A DNA stretch of 64,000 nt from Gaetbulibacter_B jejuensis (GCF_039524015.1 NZ_BAAAGF010000004.1:62001-126000); one strand, 5' to 3'. Shown: positions 34,435 through 42,523, counted from the first letter of the stretch. A program made the numbers and translations. Notes: generated from the letters alone by a model not told the origin.

Positions 34435-34740
34435 ATGAGTCAGAAAATTAGAATAAAATTAAAGTCTTACGATCACAATTTAGTTGACAAGTCTGCTGAT
34501 AAGATTGTAAAAACAGTAAAAAGTACTGGAGCTGTTGTAACAGGACCAATTCCGTTACCAACACATAAAAAGATTTTCACTGTGTTACGTTCACCACACG
34601 TAAACAAGAAGTCAAGAGAACAATTCCAATTAAGTTCTTACAAGAGATTATTGGATATTTACTCTTCATCTTCAAAAACAATTGATGCTTTAATGAAGCT
34701 TGAATTACCAAGTGGAGTTGAAGTTGAGATAAAAGTGTAA
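34435..34740 (+). CDS. rpsJ: 30S ribosomal protein S10
   Basis: S10 sits in the 30S head and also serves as NusE in antitermination complexes. The 101-residue sequence shows the usual IRIKLKSYDHNLVDKSADKI start and the long loop GPIPLPTHKKIFTVLRSPHV. It opens the S10 set here as the fourth gene after the rpsL promoter. Unusually, the gap to the next gene, rplC, is 127 bases and contains structured RNA (34756-34830), while most other gaps in the cluster are under 25 bases. Confidence 0.99.
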   Translation: MSQKIRIKLKSYDHNLVDKSADKIVKTVKSTGAVVTGPIPLPTHKKIFTVLRSPHVNKKSREQFQLSSYKRLLDIYSSSSKTIDALMKLELPSGVEVEIKV

Positions 34741-34755
34741 GTGAACACAAACATG

Positions 34756-34830
34756 TCCTGAGCTGCGAGCGAGGGAAAAACGGTTAAAAATACAATTCAA
34801 GGCTGAAACGTATTTTTCAGCCTTGAGTTT
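34756..34830 (+). promoter_or_regulatory. Candidate ribosomal-protein leader RNA between rpsJ and rplC
   Basis: Two helices are visible. In the first, UCCUGAGC (34756-34763) faces GCGAGGGA (34769-34776). It has two base pairs next to the UGCGA loop, then tandem G-A/A-G mismatches, one G-U pair and three Watson-Crick pairs. The second is a 15-pair hairpin (34794-34808 with 34815-34829) followed by a TTTT-AAT tail, which could attenuate or process the message. The first helix is much richer in GC than its neighbourhood. In E. coli the S10 operon is controlled by L4 binding upstream of rpsJ; a comparable site before rplC-rplD would be in a new position. The regulator is not known. Confidence 0.5.
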
Positions 34831-34867
34831 TAATAAATAGAATAGTAATAATTAATAATTAATAAAT

Positions 34868-35485
34868 ATGTCTGGGTTAATAGGAAAAAAAATCGGTATG
34901 ACCAGCATCTTTGATGAAAACGGGAAAAACATTCCTTGTACAGTAATTGAAGTAGGTCCATGTATCGTTACCCAAGTCAGAACCGAAGAGGTTGACGGGT
35001 ACAATGCCCTTCAACTTGGTTTCGATGACAAGACAGATAAAAGTGCTACTAAAGCTGAATTAGGTCATGCTAAGAAAGCTGGTACTTCTGTTAAAACTAA
35101 AGTCGTAGAATTCCAAGGATTTGAAGGAGATTACAAATTAGGTGATGCAATTACTGTAGAGCACTTCATTGAAGGTGAGTTTGTAGATATTGCTGGTACA
35201 TCTAAAGGAAAAGGATTCCAAGGTGTTGTAAAACGTCATGGTTTTGGTGGAGTTGGTCAAGCAACGCATGGTCAGCACAACCGTTTAAGAGCTCCAGGTT
35301 CTATTGGTGCAGCTTCTTATCCTGCGAGAGTATTCAAAGGAATGAAGATGGCCGGAAGAATGGGTGGCGAAAAAGTGAAAGTTGAAAATTTAAGAGTGTA
35401 TAAAGTAGTTCCTGAAAAGAACTTACTAGTTGTAAAAGGATGTGTTCCTGGACACAAAAACTCTTATGTAATCATTGAGAAATAA
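34868..35485 (+). CDS. rplC: 50S ribosomal protein L3
   Basis: L3 helps start 50S assembly and reaches the peptidyl-transferase centre with its central loop. The 205-residue protein has GLIGKKIGMTSIFDENGKNI at the start, the loop GTSKGKGFQGVVKRHGFGG and QATHGQHNRLRAPGSIGAASYPARVFKG-type residues around 135-165. Its TAA overlaps the rplD ATG (AATAATG), so L3 and L4 are translationally coupled. The preceding leader-like RNA would control this group first. Confidence 0.99.
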   Translation: MSGLIGKKIGMTSIFDENGKNIPCTVIEVGPCIVTQVRTEEVDGYNALQLGFDDKTDKSATKAELGHAKKAGTSVKTKVVEFQGFEGDYKLGDAITVEHFIEGEFVDIAGTSKGKGFQGVVKRHGFGGVGQATHGQHNRLRAPGSIGAASYPARVFKGMKMAGRMGGEKVKVENLRVYKVVPEKNLLVVKGCVPGHKNSYVIIEK

Positions 35486-36114
35486 TGAAAGTAGCAGTTT
35501 TAGATATAAACGGAAAAGACACAGGTAGAAAAGCAGAGCTTTCTAAAGATGTGTTCGCTATTGAGCCTAACAATCATGCTGTTTACTTAGACGTTAAGCA
35601 ATATCTTGCTAACCAACGTCAAGGAACGCACAAGGCTAAAGAAAGAGCAGAAATTGCAGGAAGTACACGTAAGATTAAAAAACAAAAAGGTACTGGTACT
35701 GCAAGAGCAGGTAGTATCAAGTCTGGTGTATTTAAAGGTGGTGGACGTATGTTCGGACCAAGACCAAGAAACTACAGCTTCAAATTAAATAAAAACTTGA
35801 AGCGTTTAGCAAGAAAATCTGCTTTAACAATGAAAGCTAATGATAAAGATATCGTTGTTTTGGAAGACTTCAATTTTGATGCTCCAAAGACGAAAAACTT
35901 TACAGCAGTACTGAAAGCATTAGACATACAAGACAAAAAATCGTTGTTTGTGTTGGGTGCTTCAAATAATAATGTATATTTGTCATCACGAAATTTTAAA
36001 GGGTCTGAAGTTGTAACTAACTCAGAATTAAACACTTATAAAATTTTAAACGCAAATAAATTAGTTCTTTTAGAGAGTTCTCTAGAAGAAATTGAGTCGA
36101 ATTTAAGTAAATAA
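35485..36114 (+). CDS. rplD: 50S ribosomal protein L4
   Basis: L4 binds 23S rRNA near the exit tunnel, and in E. coli it also represses the S10 operon. At 209 residues it is normal. The tunnel loop is at about residues 50-100 (KQKGTGTARAGSIKSGVFKG, then GGRMFGPRPR). It overlaps rplC by one base. If the structure at 34756-34830 is a regulatory leader, L4 is a natural candidate for its ligand, but that is inference. Confidence 0.99.
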   Translation: MKVAVLDINGKDTGRKAELSKDVFAIEPNNHAVYLDVKQYLANQRQGTHKAKERAEIAGSTRKIKKQKGTGTARAGSIKSGVFKGGGRMFGPRPRNYSFKLNKNLKRLARKSALTMKANDKDIVVLEDFNFDAPKTKNFTAVLKALDIQDKKSLFVLGASNNNVYLSSRNFKGSEVVTNSELNTYKILNANKLVLLESSLEEIESNLSK

Positions 36115-36121
36115 GAAAACC

Positions 36122-36412
36122 ATGAGTATCTTAATTAAACCTATTATCACTGAAAAAGCGACAACTAATAGTGAGTTAAACAACTGCTTTAGTTTCCAAG
36201 TGAATACAAAGGCGAACAAGGTAGAAATCAAAAAAGCAGTTGAAGCTGCTTATGGAGTTTCTGTTGAAAAAGTTCGTACTATAAATGTCCGTCCAGATAG
36301 AAGAACCCGTTACACAAAAACAGGTATTCAACATGGTAAAACAAATGCAATTAAAAAAGCAATTGTACAACTGGCGGAAGGTGAGACTATTGATTTATAC
36401 AGTAACATGTAA
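36122..36412 (+). CDS. rplW: 50S ribosomal protein L23
   Basis: L23 lies at the tunnel exit and docks trigger factor and SRP. The 96-residue protein starts MSILIKPIITEKATTNSELN and has the extended loop with NVRPDRRTRYTKTGIQHGK at about residues 57-75. The trigger-factor docking Glu in bacterial L23 would lie near residue 18; here SE is present. It starts 7 bases after rplD. Confidence 0.98.
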   Translation: MSILIKPIITEKATTNSELNNCFSFQVNTKANKVEIKKAVEAAYGVSVEKVRTINVRPDRRTRYTKTGIQHGKTNAIKKAIVQLAEGETIDLYSNM

Positions 36413-36422
36413 TTAGACGAAA

Positions 36423-37250
36423 ATGTCAGTAAGAAAATTAAAACCGATCACATCAGCTCAGCGTTTTAGAGTAGTAAATGGATTTGACGCCATCACTACT
36501 GATAAGCCGGAGAAAAGTTTACTTGCTCCGAACAAAAGATCTGGTGGTAGAAACAGTCAAGGAAAAATGACCATGCGCCATATTGGTGGAGGTCATAAGA
36601 AGAAGTATCGTATCATTGATTTTAAACGTAACAAAACTGGAATTCCAGCTGAAGTTAAAACAATTGAATACGATCCAAACAGAACAGCTTTTATCGCGTT
36701 ATTGAACTACCAAGACGGAGAAAAAAGATACATCATTGCTCAAAACGGTCTACAAGTTGGACAAAACATTGTTTCGGGTAAAGAAGGTATCGCTCCTGAA
36801 ATTGGTAATGCAATGCCTTTAAGCCAAATTCCACTTGGTACTATTATCTCTTGTATAGAGTTACGTCCAGGTCAAGGAGCAGTTATGGCAAGAAGTGCAG
36901 GAGCGTTTGCTCAATTAATGGCAAGAGACGGAAAATTTGCAACTATTAAATTACCATCAGGTGAAACACGTTTAGTACTTGCAGATTGTATGGCAACAAT
37001 AGGTGTTATATCAAACTCTGACCACCAGTTGTTAGTATCTGGTAAAGCAGGTAGAACACGTTGGTTAGGAAGAAGACCTAGAGTAAGACCAGTAGTAATG
37101 AACCCAGTTGATCACCCAATGGGTGGTGGAGAAGGACGTTCGTCTGGTGGACACCCAAGATCTAGAAATGGTATTCCAGCTAAAGGTTATAGAACACGTT
37201 CTAAAACCAAAGCGAGTAACAAGTATATTGTAGAACGTAGAAAGAAATAA
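36423..37250 (+). CDS. rplB: 50S ribosomal protein L2
   Basis: L2 is needed for subunit joining and peptidyl-transferase activity. The 275-residue sequence has the family N-terminus VRKLKPITSAQRFRVVNGFD and the conserved C-terminal block MNPVDHPMGGGEGRSSGGHP, whose His is the one implicated near the catalytic centre. The N-terminal and C-terminal domains are complete. It sits 10 bases after rplW and 10 before rpsS. Confidence 0.99.
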   Translation: MSVRKLKPITSAQRFRVVNGFDAITTDKPEKSLLAPNKRSGGRNSQGKMTMRHIGGGHKKKYRIIDFKRNKTGIPAEVKTIEYDPNRTAFIALLNYQDGEKRYIIAQNGLQVGQNIVSGKEGIAPEIGNAMPLSQIPLGTIISCIELRPGQGAVMARSAGAFAQLMARDGKFATIKLPSGETRLVLADCMATIGVISNSDHQLLVSGKAGRTRWLGRRPRVRPVVMNPVDHPMGGGEGRSSGGHPRSRNGIPAKGYRTRSKTKASNKYIVERRKK

Positions 37251-37260
37251 TTGAGATAAT

Positions 37261-37539
37261 ATGGCACGTTCATTAAAAAAAGGACCTTACATCCATTATA
37301 AATTAGAAAAGAAAGTTGCAGAAAACGTAGCTTCAAATAAAAAGACTGTTATTAAAACTTGGTCTAGAGCATCAATGATTTCACCAGATTTCGTTGGGCA
37401 GACTATAGCTGTACACAACGGTCGTCAATTTGTACCAGTTTATGTAACTGAAAATATGGTAGGTCATAAATTAGGAGAATTTTCACCAACACGTTCGTTT
37501 AGAGGACATGCAGGTGCAAAAAATAAAGGTAAAAAATAA
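37261..37539 (+). CDS. rpsS: 30S ribosomal protein S19
   Basis: S19 forms part of the 30S head and contacts the A-site tRNA side with its C-terminal tail. The 92-residue protein has ARSLKKGPYIHYKLEKKV and the conserved VYVTENMVGHKLGEFSPTRS. It follows L2 closely, as in nearly all bacteria, and is followed by rplV after 8 bases. Confidence 0.99.
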   Translation: MARSLKKGPYIHYKLEKKVAENVASNKKTVIKTWSRASMISPDFVGQTIAVHNGRQFVPVYVTENMVGHKLGEFSPTRSFRGHAGAKNKGKK

Positions 37540-37547
37540 GTAGAGCT

Positions 37548-37955
37548 ATGGGAAGTCGTAAAAAACAAATGGCAGATGCTATAAAGGAAGACAGAAAACA
37601 AGTTGCTTTTGCAAAGTTGAACAACTGTCCAACCTCACCAAGAAAAATGCGTTTAGTTGCAGACTTGGTTAGAGGTCAAAAAGCTGAGAAAGCTCTTCAA
37701 ATTTTAAGGTTTAGTTCAAAAGAAGCCTCTCGTCGCTTAGAGAAGTTATTGTTATCTGCAATAGCTAATTGGCAAGCAAAAAACGAAGATGCAAGTATTG
37801 AGGACGCAAACCTATTTGTAAAAGAGATCAGAGTTGATGGTGGATCTATGTTAAAAAGATTACGTCCAGCACCTCAAGGTCGTGCACACAGAATTAGAAA
37901 ACGTTCAAATCACGTAACAGTTGTGATTGGAGCATTAAATAACACACAAAGCTAA
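37548..37955 (+). CDS. rplV: 50S ribosomal protein L22
   Basis: L22 spans the 50S and lines the exit tunnel, where its beta-hairpin affects macrolide response. The 135-residue protein is longer than the E. coli form (110) because of the N-terminal extension MGSRKKQMADAIKEDRKQ. Conserved parts are NCPTSPRKMRLVADLVRG and the hairpin MLKRLRPAPQGRAHRIRKRS. A second ATG at 37569 is an alternative start, but the extension is usual in flavobacterial L22 as far as I recall. Confidence 0.97.
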   Translation: MGSRKKQMADAIKEDRKQVAFAKLNNCPTSPRKMRLVADLVRGQKAEKALQILRFSSKEASRRLEKLLLSAIANWQAKNEDASIEDANLFVKEIRVDGGSMLKRLRPAPQGRAHRIRKRSNHVTVVIGALNNTQS

Positions 37956-37964
37956 GATAGAGGT

Positions 37965-38684
37965 ATGGGACAAAAAACAAATCCAATCGGAAATCGCTTA
38001 GGAATCATCAGAGGATGGGAATCTAACTGGTATGGTGGAAACGATTATGGAGATAAACTTGCTGAAGACGACAAAATCAGAAAGTACATTCATGCACGTT
38101 TATCAAAAGCTAGTGTGTCTAGAGTAATTATTGAGCGTACACTTAAACTTGTAACCGTTACTATCACTACTGCAAGACCTGGTATTATTATCGGGAAAGG
38201 TGGTCAAGAGGTAGACAAGTTAAAAGAAGAGCTTAAGAAAATTACAGATAAGGAAGTTCAATTGAACATCTTCGAAATTAAGAGACCTGAATTAGATGCA
38301 TTCTTAGTAGGATCAAGCATTGCACGTCAAATTGAAAATCGTATTTCTTACCGTCGTGCAATAAAAATGGCTATTGCTGCTGCTATGCGTATGAATGCTG
38401 AAGGAATCAAGATTCAAATTAGTGGTCGTTTAAACGGAGCTGAAATGGCACGTAGCGAGCATTACAAAGAAGGTAGAATTCCATTATCAACATTTAGAGC
38501 CGATATTGACTATGCTTTAGTTGAAGCTCATACTACTTACGGTAGATTGGGAATTAAAGTATGGATCATGAAAGGTGAAGTATATGGTAAAAGAGAACTT
38601 TCTCCACTTGTAGGGTTGTCTAAAAAACAAGGTAAGTCTGGTGGAGGACGTGGTGGGAACAATAAATCTCGTCGCAGAAAGTAA
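37965..38684 (+). CDS. rpsC: 30S ribosomal protein S3
   Basis: S3 forms the mRNA entry channel with S4 and S5 and has helicase activity there. The 239-residue protein has a KH domain with the GxxG loop in IIIGKGGQEVDKLKEELKKI (about residues 66-85) and the C-terminal domain with ISGRLNGAEMARSEHYKEG. The tail ends in a Lys/Gly/Arg-rich run (GGGRGGNNKSRRRK). It starts MGQKTNPIGNRLGIIRGWES, the standard start. Confidence 0.99.
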   Translation: MGQKTNPIGNRLGIIRGWESNWYGGNDYGDKLAEDDKIRKYIHARLSKASVSRVIIERTLKLVTVTITTARPGIIIGKGGQEVDKLKEELKKITDKEVQLNIFEIKRPELDAFLVGSSIARQIENRISYRRAIKMAIAAAMRMNAEGIKIQISGRLNGAEMARSEHYKEGRIPLSTFRADIDYALVEAHTTYGRLGIKVWIMKGEVYGKRELSPLVGLSKKQGKSGGGRGGNNKSRRRK

Positions 38685-38702
38685 TTTTTAAAGTAAAAGA
38701 AA

Positions 38703-39122
38703 ATGTTACAACCGAAAAAAACAAAATTTCGTAAAGTCCAAAAAGGACGTATGAAAGGAAATTCCGGAAGAGGACACCAGTTATCTAATGGAATGTTTGG
38801 TATAAAATCACTCGATTCGAATTTCTTAACATCACGTCAAATAGAAGCAGCTCGTATTGCCGCAACACGTTACATGAAAAGAGAAGGGCAACTTTGGATT
38901 AAAATATTTCCAGACAAGCCTATAACAAAGAAACCTCTTGAAGTACGTATGGGTAAAGGTAAAGGTTCTGTAGAATATTGGGTAGCTGTGGTAAAACCAG
39001 GAAGAGTTTTATTTGAAGTTGGAGGTGTGCCTTTAGAAACTGCTAAAGAAGCATTACGTTTAGCAGCTCAAAAGTTACCAGTTAAAACAAAGTTTATAAT
39101 AGCTCGAGATTACGAGGCTTAA
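38703..39122 (+). CDS. rplP: 50S ribosomal protein L16
   Basis: L16 binds near the A site and organises the tRNA-binding part of the 50S. At 139 residues it is normal. The N-terminus MLQPKKTKFRKVQKGRMKGN and the loop GMFGIKSLDSNFLTSRQIEA are typical, and Arg residues around 80-84 (EVRMGKGKG) correspond to the region hydroxylated in E. coli. It lies 18 bases after rpsC. Confidence 0.99.
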   Translation: MLQPKKTKFRKVQKGRMKGNSGRGHQLSNGMFGIKSLDSNFLTSRQIEAARIAATRYMKREGQLWIKIFPDKPITKKPLEVRMGKGKGSVEYWVAVVKPGRVLFEVGGVPLETAKEALRLAAQKLPVKTKFIIARDYEA

Positions 39123-39132
39123 TAGTAGTATT

Positions 39133-39324
39133 ATGAAGCAATCAGAAATTAAACAGCTATCAACGGCTGAGTTACAAGAAAAACTTGGTGAGACACAAAA
39201 GAGTTATGCTGACCTAAAAATGGCTCACGCAGTATCTCCTTTAGAGAATCCAATCCAGTTACGAAACGTAAGACGTTCAGTAGCTAGAATCGCAACTGAA
39301 TTAACTAAAAGAGAAATACAATAA
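39133..39324 (+). CDS. rpmC: 50S ribosomal protein L29
   Basis: L29 lies next to L23 at the tunnel exit. The 63-residue all-helical protein has KQSEIKQLSTAELQEKLGET at the start and HAVSPLENPIQLRNVRRSVA, matching the family. The gene is in the usual place between rplP and rpsQ, with 10 bases before and 17 after. Confidence 0.98.
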   Translation: MKQSEIKQLSTAELQEKLGETQKSYADLKMAHAVSPLENPIQLRNVRRSVARIATELTKREIQ

Positions 39325-39341
39325 TTGTATTCCGCTGAAAG

Positions 39342-39599
39342 ATGGAAAAAAGAAACTTAAGAAAAGAACGTATAGGAGTTGTTACAAGTAACAAAATGCA
39401 GAAATCAATTGTGGTATCTGAGGTTAAAAAAGTAAAACATCCTATGTATGGAAAATTCGTGTTAAAAACGAAAAAATACGTTGCACACGATGAGACAAAC
39501 GACTGTAACATTGGAGATACAGTAAAGATCATGGAAACAAGACCTTTAAGTAAATCTAAATGTTGGAGATTAGTAGAAATAATTGAAAGAGCGAAGTAA
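39342..39599 (+). CDS. rpsQ: 30S ribosomal protein S17
   Basis: S17 is an OB-fold protein that binds helix 11 of 16S rRNA early in 30S assembly. The 85 residues include RKERIGVVTSNKMQKSIVVS and the loop HPMYGKFVLKTKKYVAHDET. The conserved GDTVKIMETRPLSKSKCWRL segment is complete. It lies 2 bases before rplN. Confidence 0.98.
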   Translation: MEKRNLRKERIGVVTSNKMQKSIVVSEVKKVKHPMYGKFVLKTKKYVAHDETNDCNIGDTVKIMETRPLSKSKCWRLVEIIERAK

Positions 39600-39601
39600 T
39601 T

Positions 39602-39970
39602 ATGGTACAACAAGAATCAAGATTAAAAGTAGCTGATAACACTGGAGCAAAAGAAGTATTAACAATACGTGTTCTAGGTGGAACCAAAAGAAGATATGCT
39701 TCTATTGGTGACAAAATAGTAGTTTCAGTAAAAGACGCAACTCCTAACGGAAACATTAAAAAAGGAGCAGTATCAACAGCTGTTGTTGTGCGTACAGTAA
39801 AAGAAGTAAGACGTCCAGACGGATCTTATATCAGATTTGACGATAACGCTTGTGTACTTTTAAATCCGCAAGGAGAAATGAGAGGAACACGTGTTTTTGG
39901 ACCTGTTGCTAGAGAACTTCGTGATAAACAATTCATGAAAATTGTATCATTAGCACCAGAAGTGCTTTAA
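39602..39970 (+). CDS. rplN: 50S ribosomal protein L14
   Basis: L14 is at the subunit interface and is the docking site of the silencing factor RsfS, which is also encoded in this window (59850-60221). The 122-residue protein begins MVQQESRLKVADNTGAKEVL and contains GGTKRRYASIGDKIVVSVKD and GTRVFGPVARELRDKQFMKI, which are complete family blocks. It starts 2 bases after the rpsQ stop. Confidence 0.99.
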   Translation: MVQQESRLKVADNTGAKEVLTIRVLGGTKRRYASIGDKIVVSVKDATPNGNIKKGAVSTAVVVRTVKEVRRPDGSYIRFDDNACVLLNPQGEMRGTRVFGPVARELRDKQFMKIVSLAPEVL

Positions 39971-39982
39971 TTGATAAACAAG

Positions 39983-40294
39983 ATGACAAAGCTTAAAATA
40001 AAATCAGGAGATACAGTACAAGTAATCGCTGGAGATCACAAAGGATCTGAAGGGAAAGTACTTAAAGTATTTATCGATAAAAACAAGGCCATCGTAGAAG
40101 GTGTAAACATGGTAAAGAAACACACTAAACCAAGTGCACAAAACCCTCAAGGTGGTATCGTAGAAAAAGAAGCACCAATTCATATCTCTAACTTGTCACT
40201 TTTAACAAGTAAAGGTGAACCAACAAGAGTAGGATATAAAATGGAAGGTGATAAGAAAGTAAGATTTTCTACAAAATCTAATGAAGTAATATAA
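39983..40294 (+). CDS. rplX: 50S ribosomal protein L24
   Basis: L24 starts 50S assembly and sits at the tunnel exit. I start it at the ATG at 39983 (103 residues, MTKLKIKSGDTVQVIAGDHK), because the in-frame TTG at 39971 directly follows the rplN stop and would add only MINK. The KOW motif (GDTVQVIAGDHKGSEGKVLKV, from residue 9) is intact, and MVKKHTKPSAQNPQGGIVEK is the conserved tail region. Confidence 0.97.
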   Translation: MTKLKIKSGDTVQVIAGDHKGSEGKVLKVFIDKNKAIVEGVNMVKKHTKPSAQNPQGGIVEKEAPIHISNLSLLTSKGEPTRVGYKMEGDKKVRFSTKSNEVI

Positions 40295-40296
40295 TT

Positions 40297-40848
40297 ATGG
40301 CTTACATTCCAAGATTAAAACAAGAGTACAAGGACAAAATAGTTTCTGCTCTTACAGAAGAATTCGGTTATAAAAATGTAATGCAAGTTCCAAAACTTAA
40401 AAAGATTGTAATCTCTAAAGGTGTTGGAGCAGCAGTAGCAGATAAAAAATTAATTGATCACGCTGTTGAAGAATTAACAAAAATATCTGGTCAAAAAGCT
40501 GTTGCAACTTTATCTAAAAAAGACGTTGCATCATTCAAATTACGTAAAGGAATGCCAATAGGTGCTAAAGTTACACTTAGAGGTGAGCAAATGTATGAGT
40601 TTTTAGACCGTTTGATTACTTCAGCTTTACCACGAGTTAGAGACTTTGATGGTATTAAAGCTACAGGATTTGATGGTAGAGGTAACTACAACTTAGGAGT
40701 TACTGAGCAAATCATTTTCCCTGAGATTGATATTGACAAGATCAACAGAATTTCTGGTATGGATATTACTTTCGTAACATCTGCAGACACAGATAAAGAA
40801 GCACAATCGTTATTAACTGAATTAGGATTACCTTTTCAAAAGAACTAA
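40297..40848 (+). CDS. rplE: 50S ribosomal protein L5
   Basis: L5 binds 5S rRNA and forms the central protuberance and a bridge to S13. The 183 residues contain FGYKNVMQVPKLKKIVISKG, LRGEQMYEFLDRLITSALPR and FDGRGNYNLGVTEQIIFPEI, which are the family signatures. It follows rplX by 2 bases and precedes rpsN by 3. Confidence 0.99.
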   Translation: MAYIPRLKQEYKDKIVSALTEEFGYKNVMQVPKLKKIVISKGVGAAVADKKLIDHAVEELTKISGQKAVATLSKKDVASFKLRKGMPIGAKVTLRGEQMYEFLDRLITSALPRVRDFDGIKATGFDGRGNYNLGVTEQIIFPEIDIDKINRISGMDITFVTSADTDKEAQSLLTELGLPFQKN

Positions 40849-40851
40849 GAT

Positions 40852-41121
40852 ATGGCTAAAGAATCAATGAAAGCCCGTGAGGTGAAAAGAGCAAAAACGG
40901 TAGCAAAATATGCTGAAAAACGTAAAGCTTTAAAAGAAGCTGGAGACTACGAAGCATTACAAAAGTTACCAAGAAATGCATCACCTGTACGTATGCACAA
41001 CCGTTGTAAATTAACAGGAAGACCAAAAGGATACGTACGTACATTTGGAATTTCTCGTGTAATGTTACGCGAAATGGCTAACAAAGGCTTAATACCAGGA
41101 GTTAAAAAAGCAAGTTGGTAA
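40852..41121 (+). CDS. rpsN: 30S ribosomal protein S14, zinc-independent form
   Basis: S14 helps assemble the 30S head. At 89 residues it is the long C-minus form: the zinc-binding CxxC...CxxC pattern of the short (61-residue) form is absent, and only Cys47 in NRCKLTGRPKGY remains. The conserved GRPKGYVRTFGISRVMLREM block is present. Together with the zinc-less L36 at 45311 it fits ribosomes that do not store zinc in these proteins. A 70-base gap with a hairpin follows before rpsH. Confidence 0.97.
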   Translation: MAKESMKAREVKRAKTVAKYAEKRKALKEAGDYEALQKLPRNASPVRMHNRCKLTGRPKGYVRTFGISRVMLREMANKGLIPGVKKASW

Positions 41122-41136
41122 ACAAAGAATTATAAA

Positions 41137-41173
41137 TTGGTTTGAAGTTCGAAAACTAACTTTCGAAAACCAA
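41137..41173 (+). promoter_or_regulatory. Hairpin between rpsN and rpsH
   Basis: TTGGTTT (41137-41143) pairs with AAACCAA (41167-41173). Inside it, GAAGTT (41144-41149) pairs with AACTTTC (41158-41164) with one bulged T. The T-run needed for a terminator is missing, so a processing or regulatory site (S8 is the spc regulator in E. coli) is more likely. Confidence 0.4.
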
Positions 41174-41191
41174 AACCGCAAATTAATATAA

Positions 41192-41590
41192 ATGTATACA
41201 GATCCAATCGCAGATTATCTAACGAGAGTTAGAAATGCAGTAAAAGCTAACCACAGAGTGGTTGAGATACCTGCATCTAATCTAAAAAAAGAAATTACTA
41301 AAATATTATTCGATCAAGGATATATTTTAAGTTACAAGTTTGATGACTCTACAGTACAAGGAACTATTAAAATAGCTCTTAAGTACAATAAAGAGACTAA
41401 GGAACCTGTAATTAAGAAAATTCAAAGAATAAGTAAACCAGGTTTACGTAAATACGCAAGTGCTAACGAAATGCCAAGAATCCTTAACGGTCTTGGAATT
41501 GCAATTGTTTCAACATCTCATGGTGTATTAACAGGAAAACAAGCGCAAAGAGAAAACGTTGGTGGAGAATTATTGTGTTACGTTTACTAA
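41192..41590 (+). CDS. rpsH: 30S ribosomal protein S8
   Basis: S8 binds 16S helix 21 and in E. coli represses the spc operon. The 132-residue protein has TDPIADYLTRVRNAVKANHR and the conserved C-terminal STSHGVLTGKQAQRENVGGE. The 70-base gap upstream, unusual for this cluster, holds the hairpin at 41137-41173. A link between S8 and that hairpin is possible but not shown. Confidence 0.99.
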   Translation: MYTDPIADYLTRVRNAVKANHRVVEIPASNLKKEITKILFDQGYILSYKFDDSTVQGTIKIALKYNKETKEPVIKKIQRISKPGLRKYASANEMPRILNGLGIAIVSTSHGVLTGKQAQRENVGGELLCYVY

Positions 41591-41607
41591 TTTAAAACAG
41601 AAAGAAC

Positions 41608-42150
41608 ATGTCAAGAATAGGTAATAACCCAGTAACTATCCCACAAGGAGTTACAGTAGAAGTTAAAGACAATGTAATTACTGTAAAAGGTAAATTAGGT
41701 GAATTAACTCAAGAATTTTCAGACGTAGATATAGCTGTTGAAGAAGGAAGCGTACAAGTAACGCGTTCAACAGATAAAAAAGACCAAAGAGCAAAGCATG
41801 GTCTTTACAGAGCTTTAATCAACAACATGATTAAAGGTGTATCTGAAGGATGGACAAAAGAACTAGAATTGGTAGGTGTAGGTTATAGAGCATCTAACCA
41901 AGGACAAAAATTGGATTTAGCTTTAGGATTTTCTCACAACATTATTTTGGATTTAGCTCCAGAAGTAAAAGTAGAGACAATCTCTGAAAAAGGAAAAAAC
42001 CCAATCGTAAAATTAACATCTCACGACAAACAATTGGTAGGACAAGTAGCAGCGAAAATTCGTGCATTTAGAAAACCAGAACCTTACAAAGGAAAAGGAA
42101 TTAAGTTTGTAGGAGAAGTATTAAGAAGAAAAGCAGGTAAATCAGCTTAA
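41608..42150 (+). CDS. rplF: 50S ribosomal protein L6
   Basis: L6 sits near the sarcin-ricin loop and the GTPase-associated centre. The 180 residues form two related domains, with SRIGNNPVTIPQGVTVEVKD at the start and KAKGIKF-like KPEPYKGKGIKFVGEVLRRK at the end. Nothing unusual is seen. It starts 17 bases after rpsH and ends 10 before rplR. Confidence 0.99.
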   Translation: MSRIGNNPVTIPQGVTVEVKDNVITVKGKLGELTQEFSDVDIAVEEGSVQVTRSTDKKDQRAKHGLYRALINNMIKGVSEGWTKELELVGVGYRASNQGQKLDLALGFSHNIILDLAPEVKVETISEKGKNPIVKLTSHDKQLVGQVAAKIRAFRKPEPYKGKGIKFVGEVLRRKAGKSA

Positions 42151-42160
42151 TAGTTTAGTT

Positions 42161-42517
42161 ATGGCATTAACAAAGAATCAAAAAAGATTAAGAATAAAAA
42201 GCAGAATTCGTAAGGTAGTTTCAGGAACTGAATCTAGACCACGTTTAGCTGTATTTAGAAGTAATAAAGAAATTTATGCTCAAGTTGTGGATGATGTAAC
42301 AGGTAAAACTATCAGTGCTGCATCTTCAAGAGACAAAGACATTAGTTCTGCAAAAGGTACTAAAACAGAAATTGCAGCCTTAGTTGGTAAAGCAGTAGCT
42401 GAAAAAGCATTAAAAGCAGGTGTAGAAACTATCTCTTTTGACAGAGGTGGATATCAATATCACGGAAGAGTAAAATCGTTAGCAGAAGGTGCTAGAGAAG
42501 GCGGACTAAAATTTTAA
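42161..42517 (+). CDS. rplR: 50S ribosomal protein L18
   Basis: L18 binds 5S rRNA with L5. The 118-residue protein has the basic N-terminus and the core RPRLAVFRSNKEIYAQVVDD, then the C-terminal SFDRGGYQYHGRVKSLAEGA block typical of the family. It is followed by rpsE after 6 bases. Confidence 0.99.
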   Translation: MALTKNQKRLRIKSRIRKVVSGTESRPRLAVFRSNKEIYAQVVDDVTGKTISAASSRDKDISSAKGTKTEIAALVGKAVAEKALKAGVETISFDRGGYQYHGRVKSLAEGAREGGLKF

Positions 42518-42523
42518 GACATT

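Noticed and set aside
34741..34776. GC-rich patch as horizontally acquired DNA
   Set aside because: It is only about 36 bases long and is better explained by RNA structure.
39971..39982. TTG-started longer form of L24
   Set aside because: It only adds MINK in front of the family start and touches the rplN stop; the ATG at 39983 is preferred.
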